DNA from: Fidelibacterota bacterium
Lineage (GTDB): Bacteria; Fidelibacterota; Marinisomatia; SCGC-AAA003-L08; GCA-002704045
Reading direction: 5' to 3'
DNA length: 7,778 nt
Assembly: GCA_002704045.1 (NCBI GenBank)
Contig: PAFF01000014.1
Location: 1 to 7,778, forward strand
Below, piece by piece: positions 1-6,460 of the stretch. The notes beneath the pieces were generated by a model. The model made no database searches, was not told the origin of the DNA, and was given only the letters and a program-made list of their open reading frames with translations. Made by a program: the position numbers and the translations under genes. Within the stretch, counting starts at the first letter, position 1. The number at the start of each line of letters is the position of its first letter.

Positions 1-1
1 T

Positions 2-1753
2 AATTTAAATAATGGAAAAATTTGGCTCTCCTCAAATTTGAGTGGCGATGATGAGGTTTACGTTCTTCAGAATACTGCTCAAATATATAATGAGGTCTCG
101 GCAATTGGAGAAAAAACTAACCAAGGTAAAGTTGCGTTTTCTACTTTAGATGGTTTTTTTGAAATAGTTAAATCAAATAAAGATGATTTTCCTGATTTCA
201 TTGTTGAATATTTAGATAAGGATATTCGGTTATCAGAGTTTGACGATTTATCTTTTCAAAATCTAAAAAAAATCAAATTGAAAAATTGGGATTTAATTCC
301 AAAATACAGTGTTGATTCTGAACAAGACATTGAGCCATTAGATGAAGGTTTTAAGTATGATATTGGAATAGGATTAGGTGAAATAAAGGATAACACTTTT
401 TTTGAAATTGCATTTATTCCAATTTATCATAGAGATAATTTTCGAATGGCATATGATTTGTCTTACAATTTGTCATCTAACAATGATATAAAAATAAATC
501 ATTTTGGTAGTATTTTTGATATAATTGATAAAATTATTTATTTTGATTATTTTAGTAGTAATGGAAAACTTTTTGTTCACATTGGTGATATTTCAAAAAT
601 TACATTTGGATATGGGCAATTAGTAAGAAATTATCGTAATACTTATGGATATCCTCATCTTCAAAAAACAGGTATGACAACAAGTATTGAAATAAAAGAA
701 AACTTTTTAGATTTAGAGTTTTTTATTTCAGATGTAGAAGACTTTAGTAATGGTGGTTCATTAGTTGGAATTAAAAGTAACATATTTTTGTCAGAAAATT
801 TCCCATTGGATATTGAAGTTGGAATTGTATCTGATATTAATCAATATGCCAATTATGCATCTCAAACTGGCCAAGAAGTTGTAGATTCAAGGAGTTTATA
901 TGGTTTTAATCTTAATTTGAATTACCAGATTTCTAAAACTTATTATAACGCCTTCTATTTATTTTTTGACATGGTCTCACTTTTCTATCCAGACAATCGA
1001 GTATTTTACCGAGAATATAGAGAGGTAGAAAGGCAAGGGGCATTTTCTTTTTCTTTCCCAGGTATAACATACACATACGGTAAAAATGTAAAAATATCAG
1101 GGGCTTTGCACTACAATTCATCACTTTATGAACCTGGTTTTTTTAATTCAACATATGATTTGTTTCGTGTCCAAAATATAGAATTTAATACCTCTGTAAA
1201 TGAGCATGACACTCTTTATAACTATTTGGTGAATAAATACCCTTCATTAATTAGTAACGATCAAGATAAATCTATTTTGGTAACGAAAGATTTGCACAGT
1301 ATAATTAATAATTCTCAAAATACTTTTGAGTCCTTTGGCGTTTCATTTGATATTGAGACACGAATTCAAAAGATAGGTGGATTAGAACTTTACTTTCAGC
1401 ATTTAATGGAGAATGTTCCAGATGATGTTTACAGTGTAACTGAGGTGATAGCTAAGACATACCAAACCATTGATTTTAGATTATTTATTAATGAAGGCGT
1501 TATTTTGAAAATGAATAGAGCAGAAATTTATTTATCTCAATATAACGAACACAGTGGTTTAAACTTAAGTAGTAATACCTTAAGTAACAATACTTCGATG
1601 GGATTAAGTTTTGATTTCCAAATTTCAAATAGAATAAATTTAATATTTGACCTAAAAGATACATTTTATGATATAAATTATAGTGGTTTAATATTAGATA
1701 CATCTATCGAAAAAGTAAGATCTTTAAATTGCGATTTCATGATGGCTTTTTAA
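2..1753 (+). CDS. Putative outer-membrane beta-barrel protein, C-terminal part (5' end outside window)
   Basis: The reading frame is open to the left edge: codons from base 2 read N-L-N-N-G-K-I-W-L-S-S-N without a stop into the TTG at 38, so 583 residues are visible and the true start lies upstream. From about base 340 to the end the protein is dominated by alternating polar/hydrophobic stretches rich in Tyr, Phe, Asn and Ser with Asn/Asp/Gly turns (for example FEIAFIPIYH, GLSFDFQISN, INLIFDLKD), as in transmembrane beta-strands. The last residue is Phe, the common C-terminal signature of barrels inserted by the BAM complex. The first 110 or so visible residues look different, more acidic and globular, perhaps a periplasmic domain. 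I do not recognise the family, and ligand or transport role cannot be read. A periplasmic beta-rich protein is the alternative. The stop is followed after one base by the next ORF. Confidence 0.72.
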   Translation, partial: NLNNGKIWLSSNLSGDDEVYVLQNTAQIYNEVSAIGEKTNQGKVAFSTLDGFFEIVKSNKDDFPDFIVEYLDKDIRLSEFDDLSFQNLKKIKLKNWDLIPKYSVDSEQDIEPLDEGFKYDIGIGLGEIKDNTFFEIAFIPIYHRDNFRMAYDLSYNLSSNNDIKINHFGSIFDIIDKIIYFDYFSSNGKLFVHIGDISKITFGYGQLVRNYRNTYGYPHLQKTGMTTSIEIKENFLDLEFFISDVEDFSNGGSLVGIKSNIFLSENFPLDIEVGIVSDINQYANYASQTGQEVVDSRSLYGFNLNLNYQISKTYYNAFYLFFDMVSLFYPDNRVFYREYREVERQGAFSFSFPGITYTYGKNVKISGALHYNSSLYEPGFFNSTYDLFRVQNIEFNTSVNEHDTLYNYLVNKYPSLISNDQDKSILVTKDLHSIINNSQNTFESFGVSFDIETRIQKIGGLELYFQHLMENVPDDVYSVTEVIAKTYQTIDFRLFINEGVILKMNRAEIYLSQYNEHSGLNLSSNTLSNNTSMGLSFDFQISNRINLIFDLKDTFYDINYSGLILDTSIEKVRSLNCDFMMAF

Positions 1754-1754
1754 C

Positions 1755-1898
1755 ATGAGTAAAAAAAATATTATTTTCAAATATGATTTTGGACATAAGG
1801 GTTTCCTAAAAATGGTATATTTATGTATATTATTTTCTATTGGAATACTTTGCTTTGGTGCCTATTTTGTATTTAAATTTTTGAATAATGGTATTTAG
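1755..1898 (+). CDS. Small single-pass membrane protein, 47 aa, hypothetical
   Basis: An ATG one base after the stop of the barrel gene opens a 47-codon frame ending in TAG at 1896-1898. The product has a basic, soluble N-terminus (MSKKNIIFKYDFGHKG) followed by one hydrophobic helix at about residues 18-42 (from FLKMVYLCILF to GAYFVFKF) and a short polar end. The positive N-terminus suggests the start lies on the cytoplasmic side. No Shine-Dalgarno sequence is evident, so translation may depend on coupling to the upstream stop. It overlaps the next ORF by 11 bases. Support for it being a gene is its exact packing between neighbours and its clean helix; no family is recognised. It could be a small subunit partnering the 61-aa product. 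Confidence is limited by the short length. Confidence 0.55.
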   Translation: MSKKNIIFKYDFGHKGFLKMVYLCILFSIGILCFGAYFVFKFLNNGI

Positions 1899-2073
1899 TC
1901 AATACAAAAATGTATTAATAGGAATATGCCTTATTGGTTTTGCTATGGGCTCTATAGTTGGAGCTTATATAATTTATATAACCAATAATTATTATTGGAT
2001 ATACTTATCATCTCCTGTTTTGGCTATTGGAAGTGCGTTTGTTATTTTTGGAGTATTAAAAAAAAATAAATAG
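1888..2073 (+). CDS. Small two-helix membrane protein, 61 aa, hypothetical
   Basis: This 61-residue product begins MVFSQYKN, then has two hydrophobic helices: about residues 8-31 (NVLIGICLIGFAMGSIVGAYIIYI, glycine-rich) and about 36-57 (YWIYLSSPVLAIGSAFVIFGVL), with a short N-N-Y-Y loop between and a Lys-rich end (KKNK). The positive C-terminus implies both ends face the cytoplasm. The start at 1888 lies inside the 3' end of the 47-aa ORF (11-base overlap) and has no clear Shine-Dalgarno; the next Met, residue 20, is inside helix 1, so 1888 is the only sensible start. The size and hairpin recall small ATP-synthase accessory proteins, but I see none of their motifs and no atp genes nearby, so I assign no function. 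Confidence 0.6.
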   Translation: MVFSQYKNVLIGICLIGFAMGSIVGAYIIYITNNYYWIYLSSPVLAIGSAFVIFGVLKKNK

Positions 2074-2075
2074 GA
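2072..2075 (+). promoter_or_regulatory. Shine-Dalgarno AGGA for the 128-aa ORF
   Basis: AGGA overlaps the TAG stop of the 61-aa ORF and lies 9 bases before the ATG at 2085. It supports that start and translation in series with the preceding ORF. Confidence 0.6.
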
Positions 2076-2084
2076 ATTTATTAT

Positions 2085-2471
2085 ATGGGAGAAAATAAAG
2101 AATCAAACAAAAAAAGTGAGTTAATGACAAAGTTGGACGAACTTTTGGGTAATGTTGGAGAAAAATATGGTCCCTACATGATTGAAGAGCTGTATAATAG
2201 AATGGAAAAAACGGTTCAAGAGTTCAATTCTGAGCTAGATAATTTATTTGAGAAATCTTTTGACAATACTCAAAAAATAAACAACGCTGTGAATAATGCT
2301 ATTTCTAGTGGGCAAGTTCCAGATATTTCAGGAATTAAAAACAATATTAATCAAAATGTGCCAAATTTTATTTCAAATAAAAATGAAAAGAAAGATTCAA
2401 AATTAGAATCAAATAAGAAAAATAAAGAAAAAAAGAAAAAAAGAAGTTTTTTCTCAAAAAAGAAAAAATAA
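2085..2471 (+). CDS. Hypothetical 128-aa soluble protein with lysine-rich C-terminal tail
   Basis: No signal peptide or membrane segment is present. Residues 10-70 look helical, with heptad-like spacing of Leu/Ile/Met and many Glu/Lys (KSELMTKLDELLGNVG, then MIEELYNRMEKTVQEFNSEL), compatible with a short coiled coil. Residues 70-98 are Asn/Ile-rich and probably flexible. The last 29 residues are extremely basic: 14 Lys and 1 Arg by hand count, with a small SFFS break. Such a tail could bind nucleic acid or acidic phospholipid head groups; that is inference. An AGGA ribosome site precedes the ATG. The TAA stop (2469-2471) directly abuts the 5' end of the SRP RNA, so the two may share a transcript. 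The family is not recognised. A-rich codons in the tail make the DNA low-complexity, so a homopolymer sequencing error there is possible. Confidence 0.72.
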   Translation: MGENKESNKKSELMTKLDELLGNVGEKYGPYMIEELYNRMEKTVQEFNSELDNLFEKSFDNTQKINNAVNNAISSGQVPDISGIKNNINQNVPNFISNKNEKKDSKLESNKKNKEKKKKRSFFSKKKK

Positions 2472-2732
2472 TGTGCTGAGTGGGAAGTTAGCGGTCTCCT
2501 GAACCTGAAATCCGCTATATGCAGGACTGATCTCCGTGGGAAGGATTTTGCTGAATTATTTAATTTATATAAGTAGTATTGAGATCCCAGCCTTGCGCAA
2601 TATTGTGTTTTTAAACCCCGTCAGGTCTGGAAAGAAGCAGCGGTAGAAAATAATTATATGTGCCGTAAGTTACTGGTATTGAGCTGGCTGTATATGTTAG
2701 TATTAAACAGAATTTTCAACCCACGGTGCACA
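2472..2732 (+). ncRNA. ffs: Signal recognition particle RNA, long form with Alu domain
   Basis: This RNA is the scaffold of the SRP; it binds Ffh and targets nascent membrane proteins to FtsY and the translocon. The domain IV hairpin is at about 2616-2645: GTCAGGTCTGGAAAGAAGC followed by AGCGG, with a GGAA tetraloop and the conserved asymmetric internal loop that Ffh binds. Compared with E. coli 4.5S, the loop-closing pair is U-A instead of C-G. The Alu domain at the 5' end matches the Bacillus scRNA pattern, with helix strands AGCGG (2490-2494) and CCGCT (2512-2516) and the nearby GAAATCCGCT block. TGTGCTGAGTGGG (2472-2484) pairs with CCCACGGTGCACA (2720-2732), fixing both ends at about 261 nt. 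ATGTGCCGTAAG near 2658 is also shared with Bacillus. Base composition is about 41% G+C by hand count, well above the flanking genes, typical of a structured RNA in an AT-rich genome. Confidence 0.95.
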
Positions 2733-2742
2733 ATTAAAATAT

Positions 2743-4512
2743 ATGAGTTATAAAGTACTATCAAGAAAATGGCGTCCTCAAGTTTTTGATGATATCATTG
2801 GACAAAATCACATTACTAAAACCTTAAAGAACGCTATTAGTTTAAATAGAGTTGCGCATGGTTATTTATTTTTCGGACCTAGGGGAGTTGGTAAAACAAC
2901 TTGTGCAAGAATTTTATCAAAAGCATTAAATTGTCTAGATTTAAATGAATCTAATCCATGCAATAAGTGTATAAATTGTAAACAAATTTTAGATGGAAGC
3001 AGTTTAGATTTCCTTGAGATTGACGGAGCATCGAATAGAGGCATTGATGAAATACGAGAACTGAGAGAGGCAGTTAAGTATACTCCATCCAGTGGTAAAT
3101 ATAGAATATATATCATTGACGAAGTTCATATGTTGACACAGCAGGCATTTAATGCACTACTTAAAACATTAGAAGAACCACCATCACACGTTAAATTTGT
3201 TATGGCAACAACTGAAATCAATAAAGTTCCTCAAACAATTTTGTCAAGAACAATGAGATTTAATTTTCATAGAATTAAACCTGATTCCATTTCAAATCAT
3301 TTAAGAAATATTTTGGAAAAAGAAAATATTTCTTACGATCAAAACTCTATTGATTTAATTGCAAAAAAATCAGATGGAAGTTTACGTGATTCTTTAAGCT
3401 ATTTAGATCAAGTAATATCATATTCTGATAATGATATCCAAATATCAGTTGTTAAAGATGTTCTTGGTATCATTGAAGAATCGATATACTTAAATTTACT
3501 GATAAATTGCCATGATAATGATAATGGTATGGTTATTAAAATATGCAATCAATTGTTTGAAGCTGGTGTACCAATTATTGAATGTATAAAAGGTTGGAAT
3601 GATTTTCTTAGGAATATTATTCTTCTAAAATCAAATTGTAATGATCAAATTACATTAAGTGAAAAATCTATTCAAAATATTAAAAAAAATCTTAATAATT
3701 ACAGTTATATTCATTTTTTGAAAATCTTAAATTTTTCACTCGAATTTGAATCAAATATTAATAAAATTGATCAAATAGAAATCGCTTACGAACTTTTAAT
3801 GTTAAAAATAAGCTCTTTAAATGCAAAGCATAAAAAGAAAAAAATATCAAATAGTATTGATATAGAAAAAAAAGATAAAGTTATAGAAAATATTAATAGT
3901 GAAAATTTAAATAAAATTAAAAATAATAATAATATCAATTTAGATACGGTACCTTCAATAGATATAATTGATAAAAGCAAAAATACCACTAAACAACAAA
4001 AACTTGAAAAAATTTCACCAATAATTGATTTAAATAAGCATAATCAAAAAGATGCTCAAAATGCTAATAGAATAGTAAATGTTGGAGAAACAAAATTAAA
4101 TGATTCTTCTGTTGATAATAATGTTACAGAGAAATCTAGTTTTGATTTTGATAAAGGTACTGATAAAATAGATTTAAATTTTTTTCACAAAAAGTGGGAT
4201 GAACTTAGAAACGAAATTGAGGGAATTGATTCAAAATTAAGTATATTTTTAGACGATGCAATACCAAAAGAATATAAAAATAATTTTTTAAAAATTGTTT
4301 TACCTGATGGCAATATTTTTCAAGCAACTAACTTACAAAAAAATGTTAATATTTTTGAGGATTATATAAATAAAAAATATGGAATTAAATTAAAAATAAA
4401 TTTTTTATCAAAAGAAAAAGATAAAAAAGAATTTAAAGATAACCCTTTGAACAATGATCATCCATTAATTTCTGATGCTATAGAAATGTTTAATGGAGAA
4501 ATTATAAAATAG
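2743..4512 (+). CDS. dnaX: DNA polymerase III subunit gamma/tau
   Basis: DnaX is the ATPase motor of the clamp loader that places the beta clamp on primed DNA; the tau form also ties the polymerase cores to the DnaB helicase. The 589-aa product shows the Walker A loop GPRGVGKT at residues 45-52, the four-Cys zinc site (C64, C73, C76, C79), Walker B IIDEVH (124-129), sensor 1 with the following SRT (155-170; arginine finger probably R170) and sensor 2 SDGSLRDSLSYLDQ (210-223). Domain III runs to about residue 362. Residues 363-480 are a Lys/Asn-rich flexible linker, and about 485-589 is the usual C-terminal DnaX domain, ending HPLISDAIEMFNGEIIK. The ATG lies 10 bases after the SRP RNA and has no Shine-Dalgarno sequence. 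An A8 tract at codons 375-377 could produce a short gamma form. Its position before ybaB and recR is the classic order. Confidence 0.97.
   Translation: MSYKVLSRKWRPQVFDDIIGQNHITKTLKNAISLNRVAHGYLFFGPRGVGKTTCARILSKALNCLDLNESNPCNKCINCKQILDGSSLDFLEIDGASNRGIDEIRELREAVKYTPSSGKYRIYIIDEVHMLTQQAFNALLKTLEEPPSHVKFVMATTEINKVPQTILSRTMRFNFHRIKPDSISNHLRNILEKENISYDQNSIDLIAKKSDGSLRDSLSYLDQVISYSDNDIQISVVKDVLGIIEESIYLNLLINCHDNDNGMVIKICNQLFEAGVPIIECIKGWNDFLRNIILLKSNCNDQITLSEKSIQNIKKNLNNYSYIHFLKILNFSLEFESNINKIDQIEIAYELLMLKISSLNAKHKKKKISNSIDIEKKDKVIENINSENLNKIKNNNNINLDTVPSIDIIDKSKNTTKQQKLEKISPIIDLNKHNQKDAQNANRIVNVGETKLNDSSVDNNVTEKSSFDFDKGTDKIDLNFFHKKWDELRNEIEGIDSKLSIFLDDAIPKEYKNNFLKIVLPDGNIFQATNLQKNVNIFEDYINKKYGIKLKINFLSKEKDKKEFKDNPLNNDHPLISDAIEMFNGEIIK
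3866..3873 (+). promoter_or_regulatory. Candidate slippery A8 tract for the short (gamma) DnaX product
   Basis: The codons GAA AAA AAA GAT contain eight consecutive A, forming the heptamer A AAA AAA in the zero frame. A -1 shift, or transcriptional insertion of one A, gives AGA then TAA at 3876-3878, for a 378-residue product ending just after domain III. A +1 shift reaches TAG at 3884-3886. In E. coli the dnaX frameshift on A AAA AAG also stops one codon later, and Thermus uses transcriptional slippage on an A tract. I see no strong downstream hairpin or upstream Shine-Dalgarno-like stimulator, so RNA polymerase slippage would be the likelier route. A-runs are common in this genome, so chance remains possible. 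Confidence 0.4.
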
Positions 4513-4516
4513 GAGA
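4511..4516 (+). promoter_or_regulatory. Strong Shine-Dalgarno AGGAGA for ybaB
   Basis: AGGAGA lies 5 bases before the ATG at 4522 and overlaps the TAG stop of dnaX. It is the best ribosome site in the window, in keeping with high expression of a nucleoid protein from a shared transcript. Confidence 0.75.
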
Positions 4517-4521
4517 AATAT

Positions 4522-4845
4522 ATGATACCAAAAGGTGGATTTCAATCTATGATTAAAAAAGCTCAAAAGCTGCAAGAGAAAATGCAAGAAGTTCAGAATG
4601 AATTAGAACACATTACTGAAGAAGGTCAAGCTGCAGGTGGCTTAGTTACTATTGTTGTTAATGGTAAAAAAGAGATAAAATCAGTAAAAATTGATAAAGA
4701 AGCAATTGATGATTTAGAAATGTTAGAAGATCTAATATTAGTTGCAACGAATCAAGCTTTAAAAAATATTCAAGAGAAAGCTGATGAAAAAATGAAAAGT
4801 GTCACTGGAGGTATGATGGGTGGCATGAATATTCCAGGACTCTAA
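4522..4845 (+). CDS. ybaB: YbaB/EbfC family nucleoid-associated protein
   Basis: Proteins of this family are small dimeric DNA-binding proteins that coat the nucleoid and influence expression; they are encoded next to dnaX and recR in very many bacteria. The 107-aa product has the family's normal length and layout: an N-terminal amphipathic helix (about residues 8-34, MIKKAQKLQEKMQEVQNELE), the strand segment AAGGLVTIVVNGKKEIKSVKID (about 37-58), then DLEMLEDLILVATNQALKNIQEKADEKM (about 64-91) and a Gly/Met-rich end (GGMMGGMNIPGL). A near-ideal ribosome site precedes it. Its stop codon is followed immediately by the recR start, with no spacer. Identity is based on pattern and synteny, both strong. 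Confidence 0.95.
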   Translation: MIPKGGFQSMIKKAQKLQEKMQEVQNELEHITEEGQAAGGLVTIVVNGKKEIKSVKIDKEAIDDLEMLEDLILVATNQALKNIQEKADEKMKSVTGGMMGGMNIPGL

Positions 4846-5442
4846 ATGTCATACATACCTCCATCATTGGAAAAAGTAATTGATCAGTTTTCTAAATTTC
4901 CAGGAATTGGTAAAAAAACAGCGCAGAGGTTGGGTATTCATGTTTTGAAATCGAAAAAGGAAGATATTTTTTTATTTGCTCAATCTTTAATAGATGTGAA
5001 AAATAAAATCAAAACTTGTGAACGATGTCATAACATATCTGAATCTTCACCTTGTGAACTTTGTGTTGATCCAAGAAGAGATAGTTCTTTGCTATGTGTT
5101 GTAGAAGATTCCTCTGATATAATGTTAATAGAAAAAACCGGCTATAGAGGTTTATATCACGTTTTAGGTGGTACTTTGTCGCCTTTAGATGGAATAGGAC
5201 CTGATCATATTTATATTGATGATTTAATTGATAAATCAAGTAATTTTAAAGAGGTTATAATTAGCACGAATGCAAGTATTGATGGTGATGCTACAGCTTT
5301 ATACATACAACAAATTCTTTCAGACAAGGATATTAAAATATCTAGATTGGCTCGTGGTTTGCCAGTTGGTAGCCAATTAGAATATATTGATGAAGCTACG
5401 TTAACTAATGCTATTGAAAACAGAACTGAGTTTAATGATTAA
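4846..5442 (+). CDS. recR: Recombination mediator protein RecR
   Basis: RecR acts with RecO (and RecF) to load RecA on single-stranded DNA coated by SSB during gap repair. The 198-aa length is typical. Visible in order are the N-terminal helix-hairpin-helix (residues about 9-35, with FPGIGKKTAQRLG), the four-Cys zinc finger (C58, C61, C70, C73), the Toprim domain (about 81-175, with VVEDSSD, GYRGLYHVLGG and the STNASIDGDATALY segment) and the C-terminal segment SRLARGLPVGSQLEYIDEATL. The family usually has NPTVEGEATA where this protein has NASIDGDATA, a mild change that keeps the acidic residue. ATG follows the ybaB stop directly, and the 3' end overlaps pgsA by 8 bases, so translation is probably coupled along the cluster. 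Confidence 0.97.
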   Translation: MSYIPPSLEKVIDQFSKFPGIGKKTAQRLGIHVLKSKKEDIFLFAQSLIDVKNKIKTCERCHNISESSPCELCVDPRRDSSLLCVVEDSSDIMLIEKTGYRGLYHVLGGTLSPLDGIGPDHIYIDDLIDKSSNFKEVIISTNASIDGDATALYIQQILSDKDIKISRLARGLPVGSQLEYIDEATLTNAIENRTEFND

Positions 5443-6019
5443 GTTTTTGCCTAATATAATAACTGTATTTAGGATTATTTTAGTACCTTTTTTTGTATAC
5501 TTTTTAATTTCTGACATTTATCATGGAAAACTAATTGCACTATCCATTTTTACTATTGCTACTTTATCAGATATGATAGATGGTAAATTAGCAAGGAAGT
5601 ATAACATCATAACTAAATTTGGTACATTTATGGATCCCTTAGCTGATAAAATTTTAGTTGTTTCAGCATTATTTGTATTTGTTTTTTTTAAAATATTTCC
5701 TCTTTGGATGTTGGTTGTAATTGTCGTTAGAGATTTTTTGATAACATCATTACGAATATTTATGGAAAATAACGGTAAAATGATGCAAACAAGTAATTTA
5801 GGGAAACTCAAAACTGCAGCACAGTTTATTTCTATTAATTTTATTTTACTTTGTTTGATATTTATCAATTATGATTTTAGTGAATTAATTACTTTTATAA
5901 ATGATTATTCTATAATTTATATATTGATGTTTATGACAACAGTGTTCACAGCAATAACAGGGTTAGATTATTTTATAAAAAATCATAAAATGATAAAATT
6001 AATTATTCTGAAAAAATGA
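5435..6019 (+). CDS. pgsA: CDP-diacylglycerol--glycerol-3-phosphate 3-phosphatidyltransferase
   Basis: This membrane enzyme makes phosphatidylglycerophosphate from CDP-diacylglycerol and glycerol 3-phosphate, the committed step to phosphatidylglycerol. The CDP-alcohol phosphotransferase signature D-x2-D-G-x2-A-R-x8-G-x3-D-x3-D is complete at residues 46-71 (D46, D49, D67, D71; SDMIDGKLAR then GTFMDPLAD), and a further conserved region is VVRDFLITSLR (98-107). The rest is hydrophobic, with about five or six membrane helices. I choose the ATG at 5435 (194 aa, MIKFLPNIITVFRI), because family members start just before the P-N-x-I-T/S-x-x-R motif. The ATG at 5408 would add nine residues and lie deeper inside recR. 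The chosen start overlaps recR by 8 bases, with a weak GAG upstream. The next gene supplies the following enzyme, which supports PgsA over other CDP-alcohol transferases. Confidence 0.93.
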   Translation: MIKFLPNIITVFRIILVPFFVYFLISDIYHGKLIALSIFTIATLSDMIDGKLARKYNIITKFGTFMDPLADKILVVSALFVFVFFKIFPLWMLVVIVVRDFLITSLRIFMENNGKMMQTSNLGKLKTAAQFISINFILLCLIFINYDFSELITFINDYSIIYILMFMTTVFTAITGLDYFIKNHKMIKLIILKK

Positions 6020-6459
6020 TTCAATTTTCAAAGATGATATCAAGTTTTTTTTATATTGGTTTTTTTCCTATAGCCAGTGGAACTTTTGGAAGTCTGGTTG
6101 CATTTTTATTATGGTGGTTTTTTGTTCCCGAAAATTTATTTTATCAGTTGATATTAATTCTTTTTGTAATAATTATAGGTACAATATCATCGGGTATTAT
6201 AGAATCTAATCTAAAATTTAAAGACCCTTCATTTATTGTCATAGATGAAGTTGCTGGAATGTTTATTAGTTTGTTCCTTATCCCTAAATCATTACTAATT
6301 TGTATTATAGGTTTTTTCTTATTTAGATTTTTTGATATTTATAAGCCCTCTTTAATAGATAGTGTTCAAAAAATTCCAAATGGAATAGGAGTCATGGCTG
6401 ATGATATCTTGGCTGGTATAGTAACTTGTTTTATATTGAACTTTATTATATTTTTATAA
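6016..6459 (+). CDS. pgpA: Phosphatidylglycerophosphatase A
   Basis: PgpA removes the phosphate from phosphatidylglycerophosphate to give phosphatidylglycerol in the inner membrane. The 147-aa product has the family blocks in order: GFFPIASGTFGS (residues 15-26), DPSFIVIDEVAGM (70-82), FRFFDIYKPSLID (103-115) and GIGVMADDILAGI (123-135), including the acidic residues D77, E78, D107, D129 and D130 that are typical of the active site. Hydrophobic segments surround these blocks, at roughly 28-36, 41-60, 82-106 and 132-147. The family often has P-x-x-P-G-T-x-G-S; here the residue before GT is Ser rather than Gly, with Ala before it. The start ATG shares an ATGA with the pgsA stop, a 4-base overlap typical of coupled translation between consecutive pathway enzymes. 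Confidence 0.94.
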   Translation: MIQFSKMISSFFYIGFFPIASGTFGSLVAFLLWWFFVPENLFYQLILILFVIIIGTISSGIIESNLKFKDPSFIVIDEVAGMFISLFLIPKSLLICIIGFFLFRFFDIYKPSLIDSVQKIPNGIGVMADDILAGIVTCFILNFIIFL

Positions 6460-6460
6460 A

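Noticed and set aside
38..40. TTG as the true start of the first gene
   Set aside because: The same frame is open upstream to base 2 with ordinary protein sequence and there is no ribosome site before 38, so the gene is simply cut by the window edge.
933..1124. Minus-strand frames inside the plus-strand genes, such as this one and those at 2862-3116, 3786-3989 and 5521-5868
   Set aside because: All lie opposite confidently coding plus-strand genes, have no ribosome sites or recognisable domains, and their composition is that of a shadow frame.
1563..1588. Repeated CTTAAGTA motif as a regulatory repeat
   Set aside because: There are only two copies, inside a coding region, encoding an Asn/Ser/Leu-rich barrel segment; codon repetition explains it.
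1888..2073. 61-aa protein as an ATP synthase accessory subunit (AtpZ/AtpI type)
   Set aside because: It is a two-helix hairpin of the right size, but the family's conserved residues are not visible and no atp genes are nearby.
2430..2471. Promoter for the SRP RNA just upstream of it
   Set aside because: The stretch is nearly all A with a short T run; no TTGACA-like or TATAAT-like hexamers sit at the expected distances from 2472.
3682..3689. A second A8 run in dnaX as the slippage site
   Set aside because: It falls at codons 314-316, inside folded domain III, so a product ending there would lack an intact collar domain. It is more likely a by-product of AT-rich codon use.
5408..5434. Upstream ATG at 5408 as the pgsA start
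   Set aside because: It adds nine residues (MLLKTELSL) that read as recR in another frame; PgsA proteins normally begin near the P-N-x-I-T motif, which fits 5435.
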